Source: SZUA-35 sp964351995
Lineage (GTDB): Bacteria; Actinomycetota; Acidimicrobiia; Acidimicrobiales; SZUA-35
Assembly (NCBI GenBank): GCA_964351995.1
Contig: CAYGQE010000018.1
Location: 28,812-92,811, forward strand
Direction: 5' to 3'
DNA length: 64,000 nt
Positions 8,489 through 16,317 of the stretch are shown in pieces (within the stretch, counting starts at the first letter, position 1; each line of letters opens with the position of its first letter). The position numbers and the translations under genes were made by a program. The notes beneath the pieces are model-generated. The model was given only the letters and a program-made list of their open reading frames with translations. It was not told the DNA's origin and made no database searches.

Positions 8489-9982
8489 ATGTCAATGACA
8501 GTGCTGGGTCTGTTCGAAGCGTCCAAGTCGACGATTCACACGTCGTCTGGCACGGTGACGGCCCCCGATCTCGCCGTTCAAGGTCAGCAGATGGCGCAGG
8601 AGTGGGCGCAGGCCGGTCTTGTCGTTGGCGACCGTGTGGCGGTCTACGCCGACAACAGCCTGGCGTATCTGCGTTGCATCACCGCAGCAGCGGCCGGGCG
8701 GTTCGTCCTGGTGTCGGTCAACCGTCGCTACTCACCCGATGAAGCACGGCGTCTGGTGGAGCGATCGGGCGCCGCCATGATCGTGACCGATGCGGAACCC
8801 AAGATCTTCGATGTCGGCCTGCCCATTGTTCCGACCTCGTCGATCACCAGGCCGGAAGGCGGCGCGACCGCCGAGATTCCTGACCCGGACGATCCCTTCG
8901 TGGTCTTCACCACGTCAGGCACCACGAGCGAACCGAAGATGGTGCTGCACCATCAGCGCTCGATCGCCCATCACGCGCCGGAAGCGGCGGGCCAGATCGG
9001 CTACGGCGCTGACGATCGGGTGCTGATCGCACTCCCGCTCTGCGGCGTCTTCGGTTTCAACGGCTTCACCTCGGCCATCGCTGGAGGGTCCACGATCTGG
9101 CTCGCTGACCGCTTCGAGGCCGTGACTACGGCGGATCTGGTCGAACGCCTCGGGATCACCTCGATGCTCGGTACGGACGACATGTTCCACCGCATGCTGG
9201 CGACATCCGCCGACTTGTCGAGCCTGCGGGTGTGTGGCTACGGCCGCTTCAACCCGTCACTGGATGATGTTGTCGAGCGAGCTGAGGCTCGAGGCGCCCT
9301 TCTGACCGGTGTGTACGGCATGAGCGAGGTGCAAGCACTGTTCACGATCCGAGACGAGTCTGAAGCAGCAGATGGAAGGGAACGGGCGGGCGGCACGGTG
9401 TCGTCAGCCTCCGCCGCCTTTCGCATCGTTGATCCAGACACCCTCGACGGTGGCAGCTTCGAGCCGCTGCCGCAGGGGGAGAGCGGCGAGCTTCTCCTGG
9501 CCGGTCCGAGCTTGTTCGCTGGCTATCTCGCAGAGGGAGGCGCCAACCTGGACGCCGTCAAGACCGAAGACGCGCATCACGAGGCCGAAGGACGGCGCTG
9601 GTTCCGCACGGGCGACCTGGCCTTCGCCGAGCCGGACGGAAGCCTCACCTACGTGACCCGCATCGGCGATGTTCTGCGGCTCGGTGGGTTCCTCGTCAGC
9701 CCGTCAGAGATCGAATCCGTCGTGCTCGAGCTCGATGGCATCACCGAGGCGGTCGCCGTTTCGGTCGCTCGGCCTGGTGGTGTGCGGGCCGCCGTCGTCG
9801 TCACCGCCGATCATGAGCCCGATGTCGAGGCGATCATCGCCCACTGCAACGAGCGCCTTGCTCGATTCAAAGTGCCAGTCGGGGTCATTCGTGTCGACGA
9901 ACTCCCCACCACGCCGAGCGCCAACGGCACCAAAATCCGGGTGACCGAACTGCGAGATCTGGTCGACGCCACGCTCGGATGA
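8489..9982 (+). CDS. AMP-forming acyl-CoA synthetase/ligase
   Basis: 497 aa from the ATG at 8489; an ATG two codons later is equally possible. The ANL-superfamily signature is present as VVFTTSGTTSEPKMVLHH, followed by VYGMSEVQAL (A5), RWFRTGDLAF (A7) and the hinge region TRIGDVLRLGGFLVSPSEIE (A8). Lys in ANGTKIRV near the C-terminus occupies the catalytic lysine position. It activates a carboxylic acid as acyl-AMP and then acyl-CoA. The SGTTSEPK loop departs slightly from the consensus SGTTGxPK. The acid is unknown. It is separated from the DUF4214 genes by 58 bp and may be independent of them. Confidence 0.88.
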   Translation: MSMTVLGLFEASKSTIHTSSGTVTAPDLAVQGQQMAQEWAQAGLVVGDRVAVYADNSLAYLRCITAAAAGRFVLVSVNRRYSPDEARRLVERSGAAMIVTDAEPKIFDVGLPIVPTSSITRPEGGATAEIPDPDDPFVVFTTSGTTSEPKMVLHHQRSIAHHAPEAAGQIGYGADDRVLIALPLCGVFGFNGFTSAIAGGSTIWLADRFEAVTTADLVERLGITSMLGTDDMFHRMLATSADLSSLRVCGYGRFNPSLDDVVERAEARGALLTGVYGMSEVQALFTIRDESEAADGRERAGGTVSSASAAFRIVDPDTLDGGSFEPLPQGESGELLLAGPSLFAGYLAEGGANLDAVKTEDAHHEAEGRRWFRTGDLAFAEPDGSLTYVTRIGDVLRLGGFLVSPSEIESVVLELDGITEAVAVSVARPGGVRAAVVVTADHEPDVEAIIAHCNERLARFKVPVGVIRVDELPTTPSANGTKIRVTELRDLVDATLG

Positions 9983-10040
9983 TTGCCATGGCTCGTCGCA
10001 CATCCTTGAGTGGCCAGCACCGGGCTGCCAGGCTGACTCG

Positions 10041-11936
10041 GTGACGACACCTCGAGTTCTTGCCAGCGCCGCCCTTCTCGCCGCATCGGTTCTGACAATG
10101 ATCCCCACTCCGGCGTCGGCAGCAGTCGACGGTTCAGTCGAGCAACTGCCCTTCCCCGACTTCGCCCCGAACGAGTTCGTCGGCGAGGTCTTCTCGAGCG
10201 ACCTGAGTACGGCGGCGTTCACCAGAGACCCTGCCCCTTTGGTTGGCGACCCGGCCCCGAACGCCGGAATCACCACGGTGGTCGACCTCTCCACTGGTGA
10301 GCTTCGCCAGATCCAGCCCGACCGCGGTTTCAGCGATCAGCTGATCGTGCAACTCGATGGCGACGGATCGCACCTGCTGATGTCCTCCAACTGGCAGGGC
10401 GTTGTCGCCGGCGACGCCGATGATGGCGCAGCCGACCTCTTCTTGGTCGACACCGCTGTCGATGATGTCGTTGCCCTCACTGCGGGTCTCAGCGGTGAAC
10501 TCTTCGAAGCCATCGGAGTCAGCGATGATGCGCTGACCGTGGTGTTTGGTTCTGGCGATGTCGAAGGGTCGGACCAGCTCCACGTGTGGCAGGACGGCAC
10601 CATCTCTGACATCACCACGGTTGGGACACTCGACACGTTCGAACCGACCGCACTGTCAGGCGACGGTACGACCTTGCTCTACTCGACCCGCAGCGGCACC
10701 GTGGTCACCTGGCACGTGCAGACGCTGGCAACGGGCGACGAAGTAACCATCGTGGCACCGACCGTCTTCGATGCTCATCTGTCCAACGACGGTTCGATCG
10801 TCGCCGGAACCGAGGCAGACGCAGATCCCGACTCGACCGATGCTGTTGTGTGGCGAACCGATGTGACCGAGATCACCAGGATCGCCGTGCCGGGAACCAC
10901 CTCACTCCTCAGCGGTGATGGTTCGGCACTCGTGGGTGGTGCGACCGATACGGGTTTGGAACCGACCAACATCGTCTGGCGTCTCGACATCGCAACGGGC
11001 GAGGTCACGGTCGTACTCGAGACATCGAAGCGTTTCCGCAACGTCGTTGCCGTCTCTGACGACGGCAATTCCCTCGTGGCCCACACGGTGCCGTCGGCGA
11101 TCGGGGTTCGCCCGGTACCGGTGGACTTCTACTTCGAAGAGCTCGAGCGTTTCTTCCTCATCGATCTGAGCAACGGCCCGGCGCCGGTGCCTGGCTACAC
11201 CGGGACACTCGATGCTCAACTCGTTCGGCTGTACGACGCCTACTTCGACCGGGCTCCCGATGGCGGCGGCCTCGAGTTCTGGCGCAATCAACGAGCAAGC
11301 GGACAGGGCCTGTTCGGCGTCAGCGCTGCGTTCGCACGATCTCCCGAGTTCGTCGCCACCTATGGCGAACTGGACAACGATGCCTTCATCGATCTGATGT
11401 ACGCCAACGTTCTCGACCGCAGTCCCGACGTCGGCGGCAAGGCCTTTTGGCTCGATCAGCTCGCGCAAGGTCGAAGCCGAGGCACCGTCATGGCCCTGTT
11501 CAGCGAGTCGCCGGAATTCATCGACCGCACCGGCACGCTTCCATCCGAAAACTCCATCGCCGCCGCTGTTCGACGTCTGTACGCTGGCTACTTCGGGCGT
11601 AGCGCCGACGCAGCGGGCCTCGCCTTCTGGATCAGCCAGGCCGAGCAGGGTCGGTCGCTCGAAGCCATCAGCTCGGCCTTCCTCTCATCGGTGGAGTTCA
11701 CATCGCTGTATTCGCCAGTGCTCGATGATTTCGGTCCCGGTGTGGACGTCAATGACGGGCGGGCCGTTGCGGTCATCGGCTTCGGCAACACGGTTGGGAC
11801 CGTGAACGAGGACATGGCATTCGAGTTGGGCGAGCAGGTCTTGGGTGGCGACATCAGCCTTGCCGACGTCATGATCATGATCACCAACGCACCGGAATTC
11901 GTGGCCTTGACGTCCTCCTCCCCGGTCGCTGGTTGA
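10041..11936 (+). CDS. Secreted beta-propeller-like protein with DUF4214 domains (copy 1)
   Basis: 631 aa from a GTG at 10041. The N-terminus is a Sec signal peptide ending near PTPASA/AV (residues 1-about 28). Residues about 30-380 are beta-rich with repeated LSGDGTTLLYSTRSG-like blades, resembling a PD40/WD40-type propeller. Residues about 395-620 contain DUF4214 repeats: LVRLYDAYFDRAPDGGGLEF, LMYANVLDRSPDVGGKAFW and VRRLYAGYFGRSADAAGLAF. DUF4214 is known from bacterial surface proteins and S-layer-like or RTX proteins. There is no cell-wall anchor. It is the first of a tandem pair (52 bp apart). Confidence 0.85.
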   Translation: MTTPRVLASAALLAASVLTMIPTPASAAVDGSVEQLPFPDFAPNEFVGEVFSSDLSTAAFTRDPAPLVGDPAPNAGITTVVDLSTGELRQIQPDRGFSDQLIVQLDGDGSHLLMSSNWQGVVAGDADDGAADLFLVDTAVDDVVALTAGLSGELFEAIGVSDDALTVVFGSGDVEGSDQLHVWQDGTISDITTVGTLDTFEPTALSGDGTTLLYSTRSGTVVTWHVQTLATGDEVTIVAPTVFDAHLSNDGSIVAGTEADADPDSTDAVVWRTDVTEITRIAVPGTTSLLSGDGSALVGGATDTGLEPTNIVWRLDIATGEVTVVLETSKRFRNVVAVSDDGNSLVAHTVPSAIGVRPVPVDFYFEELERFFLIDLSNGPAPVPGYTGTLDAQLVRLYDAYFDRAPDGGGLEFWRNQRASGQGLFGVSAAFARSPEFVATYGELDNDAFIDLMYANVLDRSPDVGGKAFWLDQLAQGRSRGTVMALFSESPEFIDRTGTLPSENSIAAAVRRLYAGYFGRSADAAGLAFWISQAEQGRSLEAISSAFLSSVEFTSLYSPVLDDFGPGVDVNDGRAVAVIGFGNTVGTVNEDMAFELGEQVLGGDISLADVMIMITNAPEFVALTSSSPVAG

Positions 11937-11988
11937 TGGATTCCAGGCTTCACTTCGGGGCGCCGGACTCGTCGGCGATACTGACCGA

Positions 11989-13914
11989 ATGAACAAGCGG
12001 GTGGCAGCAGTTCTTCTTTCGACGGCGACGGCGACGGCGACGATGGCAGGGCTGGTCGTGTCAGCGTCTCCGGCTGCTGCCGCCGACGCAACCGGCGCAT
12101 TCGAATCCGTCGACTCCTACCCGAAGACCGACGACGGATTCTCCGGCGTCTTCTCTGCCGATCTCTCGACGCTCGCCGTCATCCTGCGTGAGGATCGAAC
12201 ACCTGCGGGTATCGCCGCTGATGACTTGGTGATCGTCGACACCGTTGCTGACCGCCGTCGTGTCCTCGCACTTCCCGACCGCATCGCCTCGGCAGATTCC
12301 GTCATTGCCTTGAATGCCGATGGTTCCCTGTTGTTGGTCTCGGCGGACTGGGAGGGAATCGAGCCCGGAGACGAAGACGGTGGCTTTGCCGATGCGTTTG
12401 TCGTCGACACCTCGAGCGGTGCGGTCGAGTTGCTGACCGGTTCTCTGGATGACGTGGCGATCCAACCTCTCAGCCTCGACGCCGCAGGCGACACCGTCCT
12501 GTTCGCTTCGTATGCGACCAACACCTCCGGGGACGGGTCACTGATGCTGTGGGACGGCGGCGTGTTGACCGATGTGACGCCGCCGATCAACCCGCTCAGT
12601 GATGGAAACAACATCGGGCTCACGACCCTGACCGGCGATGGTCAGTCGTTGCTCTACGGCACTCGCGCCGGCTTCCAGTCGGTGTGGCGTCTTCGGAATC
12701 TGAGCACGGGCGATGAGGTGGTCGTGGCGGCAGCAGAGGCCAGTCGACCAACAGTGTCCGACGACGGTCAGATCGTCATGTCCGCCAACTGGCGCAGTGA
12801 TGGCGACTCCGACCTCTTCGTCTGGGACACCTCCACCACCAGAATCGAGCGTTCCGTCGTTCCGTTCCAATCGCCCCGCTTTCTCAGCGCAGACGGCTCC
12901 ACCATTGCGGGGGTCTCGAACAACTACGGCGACGAGGAAGATGGCGAAACGGCGCTGTGGTCACACGACATCGCCACGGGTGTGAGCGAGCAACTCGTGA
13001 CGTCTCGCAACGTCTACTTCGGCTTCGACGTCGTGGGGGTCGACCAGACGGGTGATCGCATGGCGTTCACGACTGCCGCGCCGTTGGTTCGGTCTGGACC
13101 GATCACGCTTGACGAGTTGTTCAACAGCACCGGCGCGATCGACGAACGGCTCTACATCTTCGACCGCAACGCCGTGCCGGAGCCGGCGGTCACGCCCGGC
13201 TACTCCGGCACCCTCGATGATCAGATGGCCCGGCTCTACCGCGCCTATTTCAATCGGGCGCCCGATGCCGGCGGATTGCAGTTCTGGCGAGAGCAGCGGG
13301 CGGGAGGCCGCAGCATCAACTCGGTCAGCGGAGAATTCGCCCGCTCGCCAGAGTTCGTCGCCACCTACGGCGACCTCGGTGACGAGGCGTTCGTCGATCT
13401 CGTGTACCGCAACGTGCTGGATCGAATGCCAGACGAGGGTGGGCGCGCCTTCTGGCTCGACCAGCTCGCCAATGGCCGGTCTCGTGGCTCGTTGATGACG
13501 CTGTTCAGCGAGTCTCCTGAGTTCATCGCTGCAACGCAGACGTCGACACCGGAGAACCCAACCGCAGCGGCGGTGCGACGCCTGTATGCCAGCTTCTTTG
13601 TTCGCGACGCCGACCCGGCCGGTCTGTCCTATTGGGTCGGTGAGGCAGAGCGTGGCGTTCCGCTCGTCGACATCAGTGAGCGCTTCTACCGGTCGGATGA
13701 GTTCCAGTCCTTCTACCGCGACCTCGAAGGTGATGCCTTCACGCTCGTGCGCGTGGCGTACTTCAACACCTTCAACCGAGACGCGGACGTCGAGGGTTAC
13801 GAGATGGCTGGACAGGTCGTCAACGGGCAGATCACGGTTGCCGAGATGCTGCTGCAGATCGCCAATCTGCCGGAGTTCGTGGCGTTGACCTCATCGACGC
13901 CGGCCGGCGGTTGA
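11989..13914 (+). CDS. Secreted beta-propeller-like protein with DUF4214 domains (copy 2)
   Basis: 641 aa from the ATG at 11989, a tandem paralogue of the preceding gene. It has a signal peptide (MNKRVAAVLLSTATATATMA onward, cleavage near SPAAA/AD), a propeller-like domain with repeated SDDGQIVMSA and SADGSTIAGV segments, and three to four DUF4214 units such as LYRAYFNRAPDAGGLQFW and LVYRNVLDRMPDEGGRAFWL. Identity to copy 1 is highest in the DUF4214 region and low in the propeller, suggesting that the propeller diverged for a different ligand. Both C-termini end with a similar PEFVALTSS-type tail. It is convergent with the dioxygenase gene (14 bp). Confidence 0.85.
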   Translation: MNKRVAAVLLSTATATATMAGLVVSASPAAAADATGAFESVDSYPKTDDGFSGVFSADLSTLAVILREDRTPAGIAADDLVIVDTVADRRRVLALPDRIASADSVIALNADGSLLLVSADWEGIEPGDEDGGFADAFVVDTSSGAVELLTGSLDDVAIQPLSLDAAGDTVLFASYATNTSGDGSLMLWDGGVLTDVTPPINPLSDGNNIGLTTLTGDGQSLLYGTRAGFQSVWRLRNLSTGDEVVVAAAEASRPTVSDDGQIVMSANWRSDGDSDLFVWDTSTTRIERSVVPFQSPRFLSADGSTIAGVSNNYGDEEDGETALWSHDIATGVSEQLVTSRNVYFGFDVVGVDQTGDRMAFTTAAPLVRSGPITLDELFNSTGAIDERLYIFDRNAVPEPAVTPGYSGTLDDQMARLYRAYFNRAPDAGGLQFWREQRAGGRSINSVSGEFARSPEFVATYGDLGDEAFVDLVYRNVLDRMPDEGGRAFWLDQLANGRSRGSLMTLFSESPEFIAATQTSTPENPTAAAVRRLYASFFVRDADPAGLSYWVGEAERGVPLVDISERFYRSDEFQSFYRDLEGDAFTLVRVAYFNTFNRDADVEGYEMAGQVVNGQITVAEMLLQIANLPEFVALTSSTPAGG

Positions 13915-13928
13915 CACCAGTTCGAAGC

Positions 13929-14963
13929 TCAGCCGTAGTGGCGGGCCATGTTGGCTGGGTAGCTGCGGGCGAAGTAGTTCCACAGCTGTTCGCCGTAGGT
14001 ACTCGCACGGTGCGAACTCGCCATGTCGGCAACGCCGGCTGCGGTTTCGTCGGTGGCCGCCATGAAGCCAGCAGCGGCGTGTCGCGGGCTCGCCGCAACC
14101 GCCTCGGCGAACGACGGATCGATCGGCAATGGGTCGAGCCTGGCGTCGAGTGACGGCCCGTGGAAATAGGCGGCGGACAGCCTGGCTTCGGTGGTGATCA
14201 CTCGGTGCGGCGTGGCGACGAAGTAGTTGCCCGTCATGGCTTGGAGCATCTCGCCGAGGTTGATCACCAAGCCCTCCGGATGCGGAGGAACGTCGATCCA
14301 GTCGCCCTCGGGGTTCTGGACCTGGAGGCCGGGGGTTTCCCCGGCGGCGAGCACGGTCACGAAACCCGTGTCGTGATGGGCGTTCACTCCGGCGCCGCCC
14401 CGTGGGGTCGGCGGGTAGGAGATCAGCTTGGTGAGCGACATCGGTTCGTCGCCGAAGAAGTCGGTGAGATGCTGCTCGTCGAGGCCGAGGCCAAGCGACA
14501 ACAAGCGCAGGATCCGATCAGCCAGAGCACCCAGTTCGCGCATCCACTCATCGACGGTGTCTCGATGTCCGGGAACGAGGTCGTCGGGCAACCACTGGTT
14601 GGGTCCGAGCAGCCGGAACTGCGGGGGCTCGACATCGGCAGCAAGCGCCGGCCATTCGGTCCAGAGGTCGATTTGTTGCCGGATGTCGGGTCGGTTGTTG
14701 GTCAGTTCAGCGCCTTCGGCTTCCCAGCCCCGAAAGTGTCTCGACGCTCGTTTGTCGATCAGGAGTTTGTCAGCGTCGGGGAGATCGAAGAATGTGCGCA
14801 TCGTGGTGAAGACCCGGTCGATGAGGTCGGGGTCGACGCCGTGATTCGTCACGATGAAGAATCCGACCTCGTGGCACACCGTGCAGATCTCCTCGGCAAG
14901 CGCAGCCGACGGCATGTCTGTGCCGAGATCGATGACGGGGATGGAGTCGAAGGAACGAGTCAC
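13929..14963 (-). CDS. 2-oxoglutarate/Fe(II) dioxygenase, isopenicillin N synthase-like
   Basis: 344 aa from the GTG at 14963. The N-terminal DIOX_N domain begins FDSIPVIDLG with GFFIVTNHGVD. The catalytic jelly roll has the HxD motif within GVNAHHDTGFVTVL, the distal His in VATPHRVITT, and the co-substrate RxS motif as EARLSAAYF. Together these give the iron triad and the 2-oxoglutarate-binding Arg. The family hydroxylates or desaturates small molecules; the substrate cannot be read from sequence. The frame is open 33 codons upstream, but the domain begins right at this GTG. It is divergent from the DnaJ-domain gene (172 bp). Confidence 0.9.
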   Translation of the reverse strand: MTRSFDSIPVIDLGTDMPSAALAEEICTVCHEVGFFIVTNHGVDPDLIDRVFTTMRTFFDLPDADKLLIDKRASRHFRGWEAEGAELTNNRPDIRQQIDLWTEWPALAADVEPPQFRLLGPNQWLPDDLVPGHRDTVDEWMRELGALADRILRLLSLGLGLDEQHLTDFFGDEPMSLTKLISYPPTPRGGAGVNAHHDTGFVTVLAAGETPGLQVQNPEGDWIDVPPHPEGLVINLGEMLQAMTGNYFVATPHRVITTEARLSAAYFHGPSLDARLDPLPIDPSFAEAVAASPRHAAAGFMAATDETAAGVADMASSHRASTYGEQLWNYFARSYPANMARHYG

Positions 14964-15135
14964 GCCGTCGATGGTAGGTCGCCCGACCCTGCTGAGGGAG
15001 GCGACGGTTGGGCCGAGTGGCCAATCACAGCGGAGGGTGGTGGGCCGACACTTTGGGTGCACAGAAGGATCTGTGCAGCAGAAGGATCTGCAACCCCAGG
15101 GCGCTCAAGGGCCCGCACCACGGAAGGTGTCCAAA

Positions 15136-15477
15136 ATGAACGATCGCTCCGCCCGAGCTCTGCTCGGCGTTTCTCCGTCGGCGACCACCGGCCAGATCAA
15201 GCGCGCCTATCGACGCTTGGCCCTCGACCTCCACCCCGATCGCGGCGGTGACCCCGCAGCGTTTCAACGCGTGGTCGAAGCGCAGGCGTTGCTGCTCGCT
15301 CAGCCGGTGACCGCCCCTCACGTCACCGAATCAGCTCGCTGGGAGCATGCGACGTCATCGGTTGGGCAACGTCGCCTCGTTGACATTGGTTCGGTTCGCC
15401 GACGTCAGACGGCCCCGGCTCATGCGCATCAGAGGTCGTTCGGCGATGTCCTTGCCGAAAAGCTTGCGGCTGCCTGA
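15136..15477 (+). CDS. Small J-domain protein
   Basis: 113 aa from the ATG at 15136. Residues 3-45 form a J-domain: ARALLGVSPSATTGQIKRAY, then RRLALDLHPDRGGDP, with the invariant HPD that stimulates DnaK ATPase. The remainder is basic and low in complexity, with no Gly/Phe or zinc-finger region, so this is a class III (J-domain-only) protein. No dnaK lies in the window. Its upstream region contains two copies of CAGAAGGATCTG (15062-15073 and 15079-15090), a possible control site. It is convergent with the unknown 244-aa gene. Confidence 0.85.
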   Translation: MNDRSARALLGVSPSATTGQIKRAYRRLALDLHPDRGGDPAAFQRVVEAQALLLAQPVTAPHVTESARWEHATSSVGQRRLVDIGSVRRRQTAPAHAHQRSFGDVLAEKLAAA

Positions 15478-15492
15478 AAACGCAGCGGGGGA

Positions 15493-16227
15493 TCAGTGAC
15501 CGACATTGGCCCCGTAGCGCCAGCCCCGCAGGCGGCGACGGTTGTTGGTCTCGGCCCGGCACGGTGGTGACGGCGGACGTTGTTCGAGGAGCTTGGCCAT
15601 TGCTGCAGTGCAGGGCGGCTCGTCGTCGTAGGCGGCCGCCAGCAGCGCAGACAGCTGGAGGCGTTCGATGGCTGAGGTCAACGGACGGAACGGGGCCGGG
15701 CCCCGGTTGACCGGGCCGAGCACGCGTGATGCATCGGTGAGGACATCAACGATGGCCTCAGGGCCGTTGTGCTGCTGCACGAGCTCGATGCAGTGTTGGA
15801 CGAGCTCCGCAGTGTCTGAAGTGGTCTCCGCTGCACCGGTGTGGATCAGGAGCGCCAGGTGGTCGATGTTCTCTTGCCACTGCGTCCAGAACCGGCGACC
15901 GCGAGGTCCTCGTGATGGTTCGGCGCTTGCTGGTCCCAGCGAGAGCGCGAGGAGTTCAAGCACTGTCGAGGCATCGCTCCAGCGGTGCTGTTCGCGCTCG
16001 ATCTCGTCTGCAACCCACTTCTGGATCCAGAGCTCGCCACCTTCGAGCTCGGGAACCAGGAGGAGGTCGGCGTTGAGTTGTTCGAGGCCGACCTGCCATG
16101 CCTGGACCCCGTGCAGCGTGAGGTTGTCCACTGGGGTCCGCTCGGTGCTTCCGTAGACGTGGCCGACGCTCGGCCGGATGCCGAGAATGAGAGCGCTGAG
16201 CCGCTTTTGATAGGTTGCACGCACCAT
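15493..16227 (-). CDS. Hypothetical protein, divergent from the SARP-like regulator
   Basis: 244 aa from the ATG at 16227. I do not recognise a family. There is no signal peptide or membrane segment. The middle part is helical and rich in Leu, Ala and Gln (for example TSAIERLQLSALLAAAYDDE), and the tail is basic with several Arg. The start was chosen because it is an ATG about 45 bp from the GGTACC-containing box it shares with the divergently transcribed SARP-like gene. The frame continues open upstream through that regulator gene, which is only coincidence. Its position suggests that it belongs to the regulator's regulon. Confidence 0.65.
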   Translation of the reverse strand: MVRATYQKRLSALILGIRPSVGHVYGSTERTPVDNLTLHGVQAWQVGLEQLNADLLLVPELEGGELWIQKWVADEIEREQHRWSDASTVLELLALSLGPASAEPSRGPRGRRFWTQWQENIDHLALLIHTGAAETTSDTAELVQHCIELVQQHNGPEAIVDVLTDASRVLGPVNRGPAPFRPLTSAIERLQLSALLAAAYDDEPPCTAAMAKLLEQRPPSPPCRAETNNRRRLRGWRYGANVGH

Positions 16228-16270
16228 GGTCTGGTCTCCTGGGTTTGCCGATGACAGCTCTGGAGACCAT

Positions 16271-16299
16271 CGCGTACTGCGGTACCGCCACGGTACGCG
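16271..16299. promoter_or_regulatory. Candidate SARP-type operator between divergent genes
   Basis: The 90-bp divergent intergenic region holds an inverted repeat CGCGTAC (16271-16277) / GTACGCG (16293-16299). Between the arms lies the perfect palindrome GCGGTACCGC (16279-16288). CGGTAC also occurs as a direct repeat at 16280 and 16291, exactly 11 bp (one helical turn) apart, the spacing known for SARP binding sites. TGGCGGTACCGC is found again at 19196-19207 upstream of the 36-aa peptide gene. The assignment to the adjacent regulator is inference. Confidence 0.5.
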
Positions 16300-16317
16300 T
16301 CGGGTTGTTGTCCAAGC

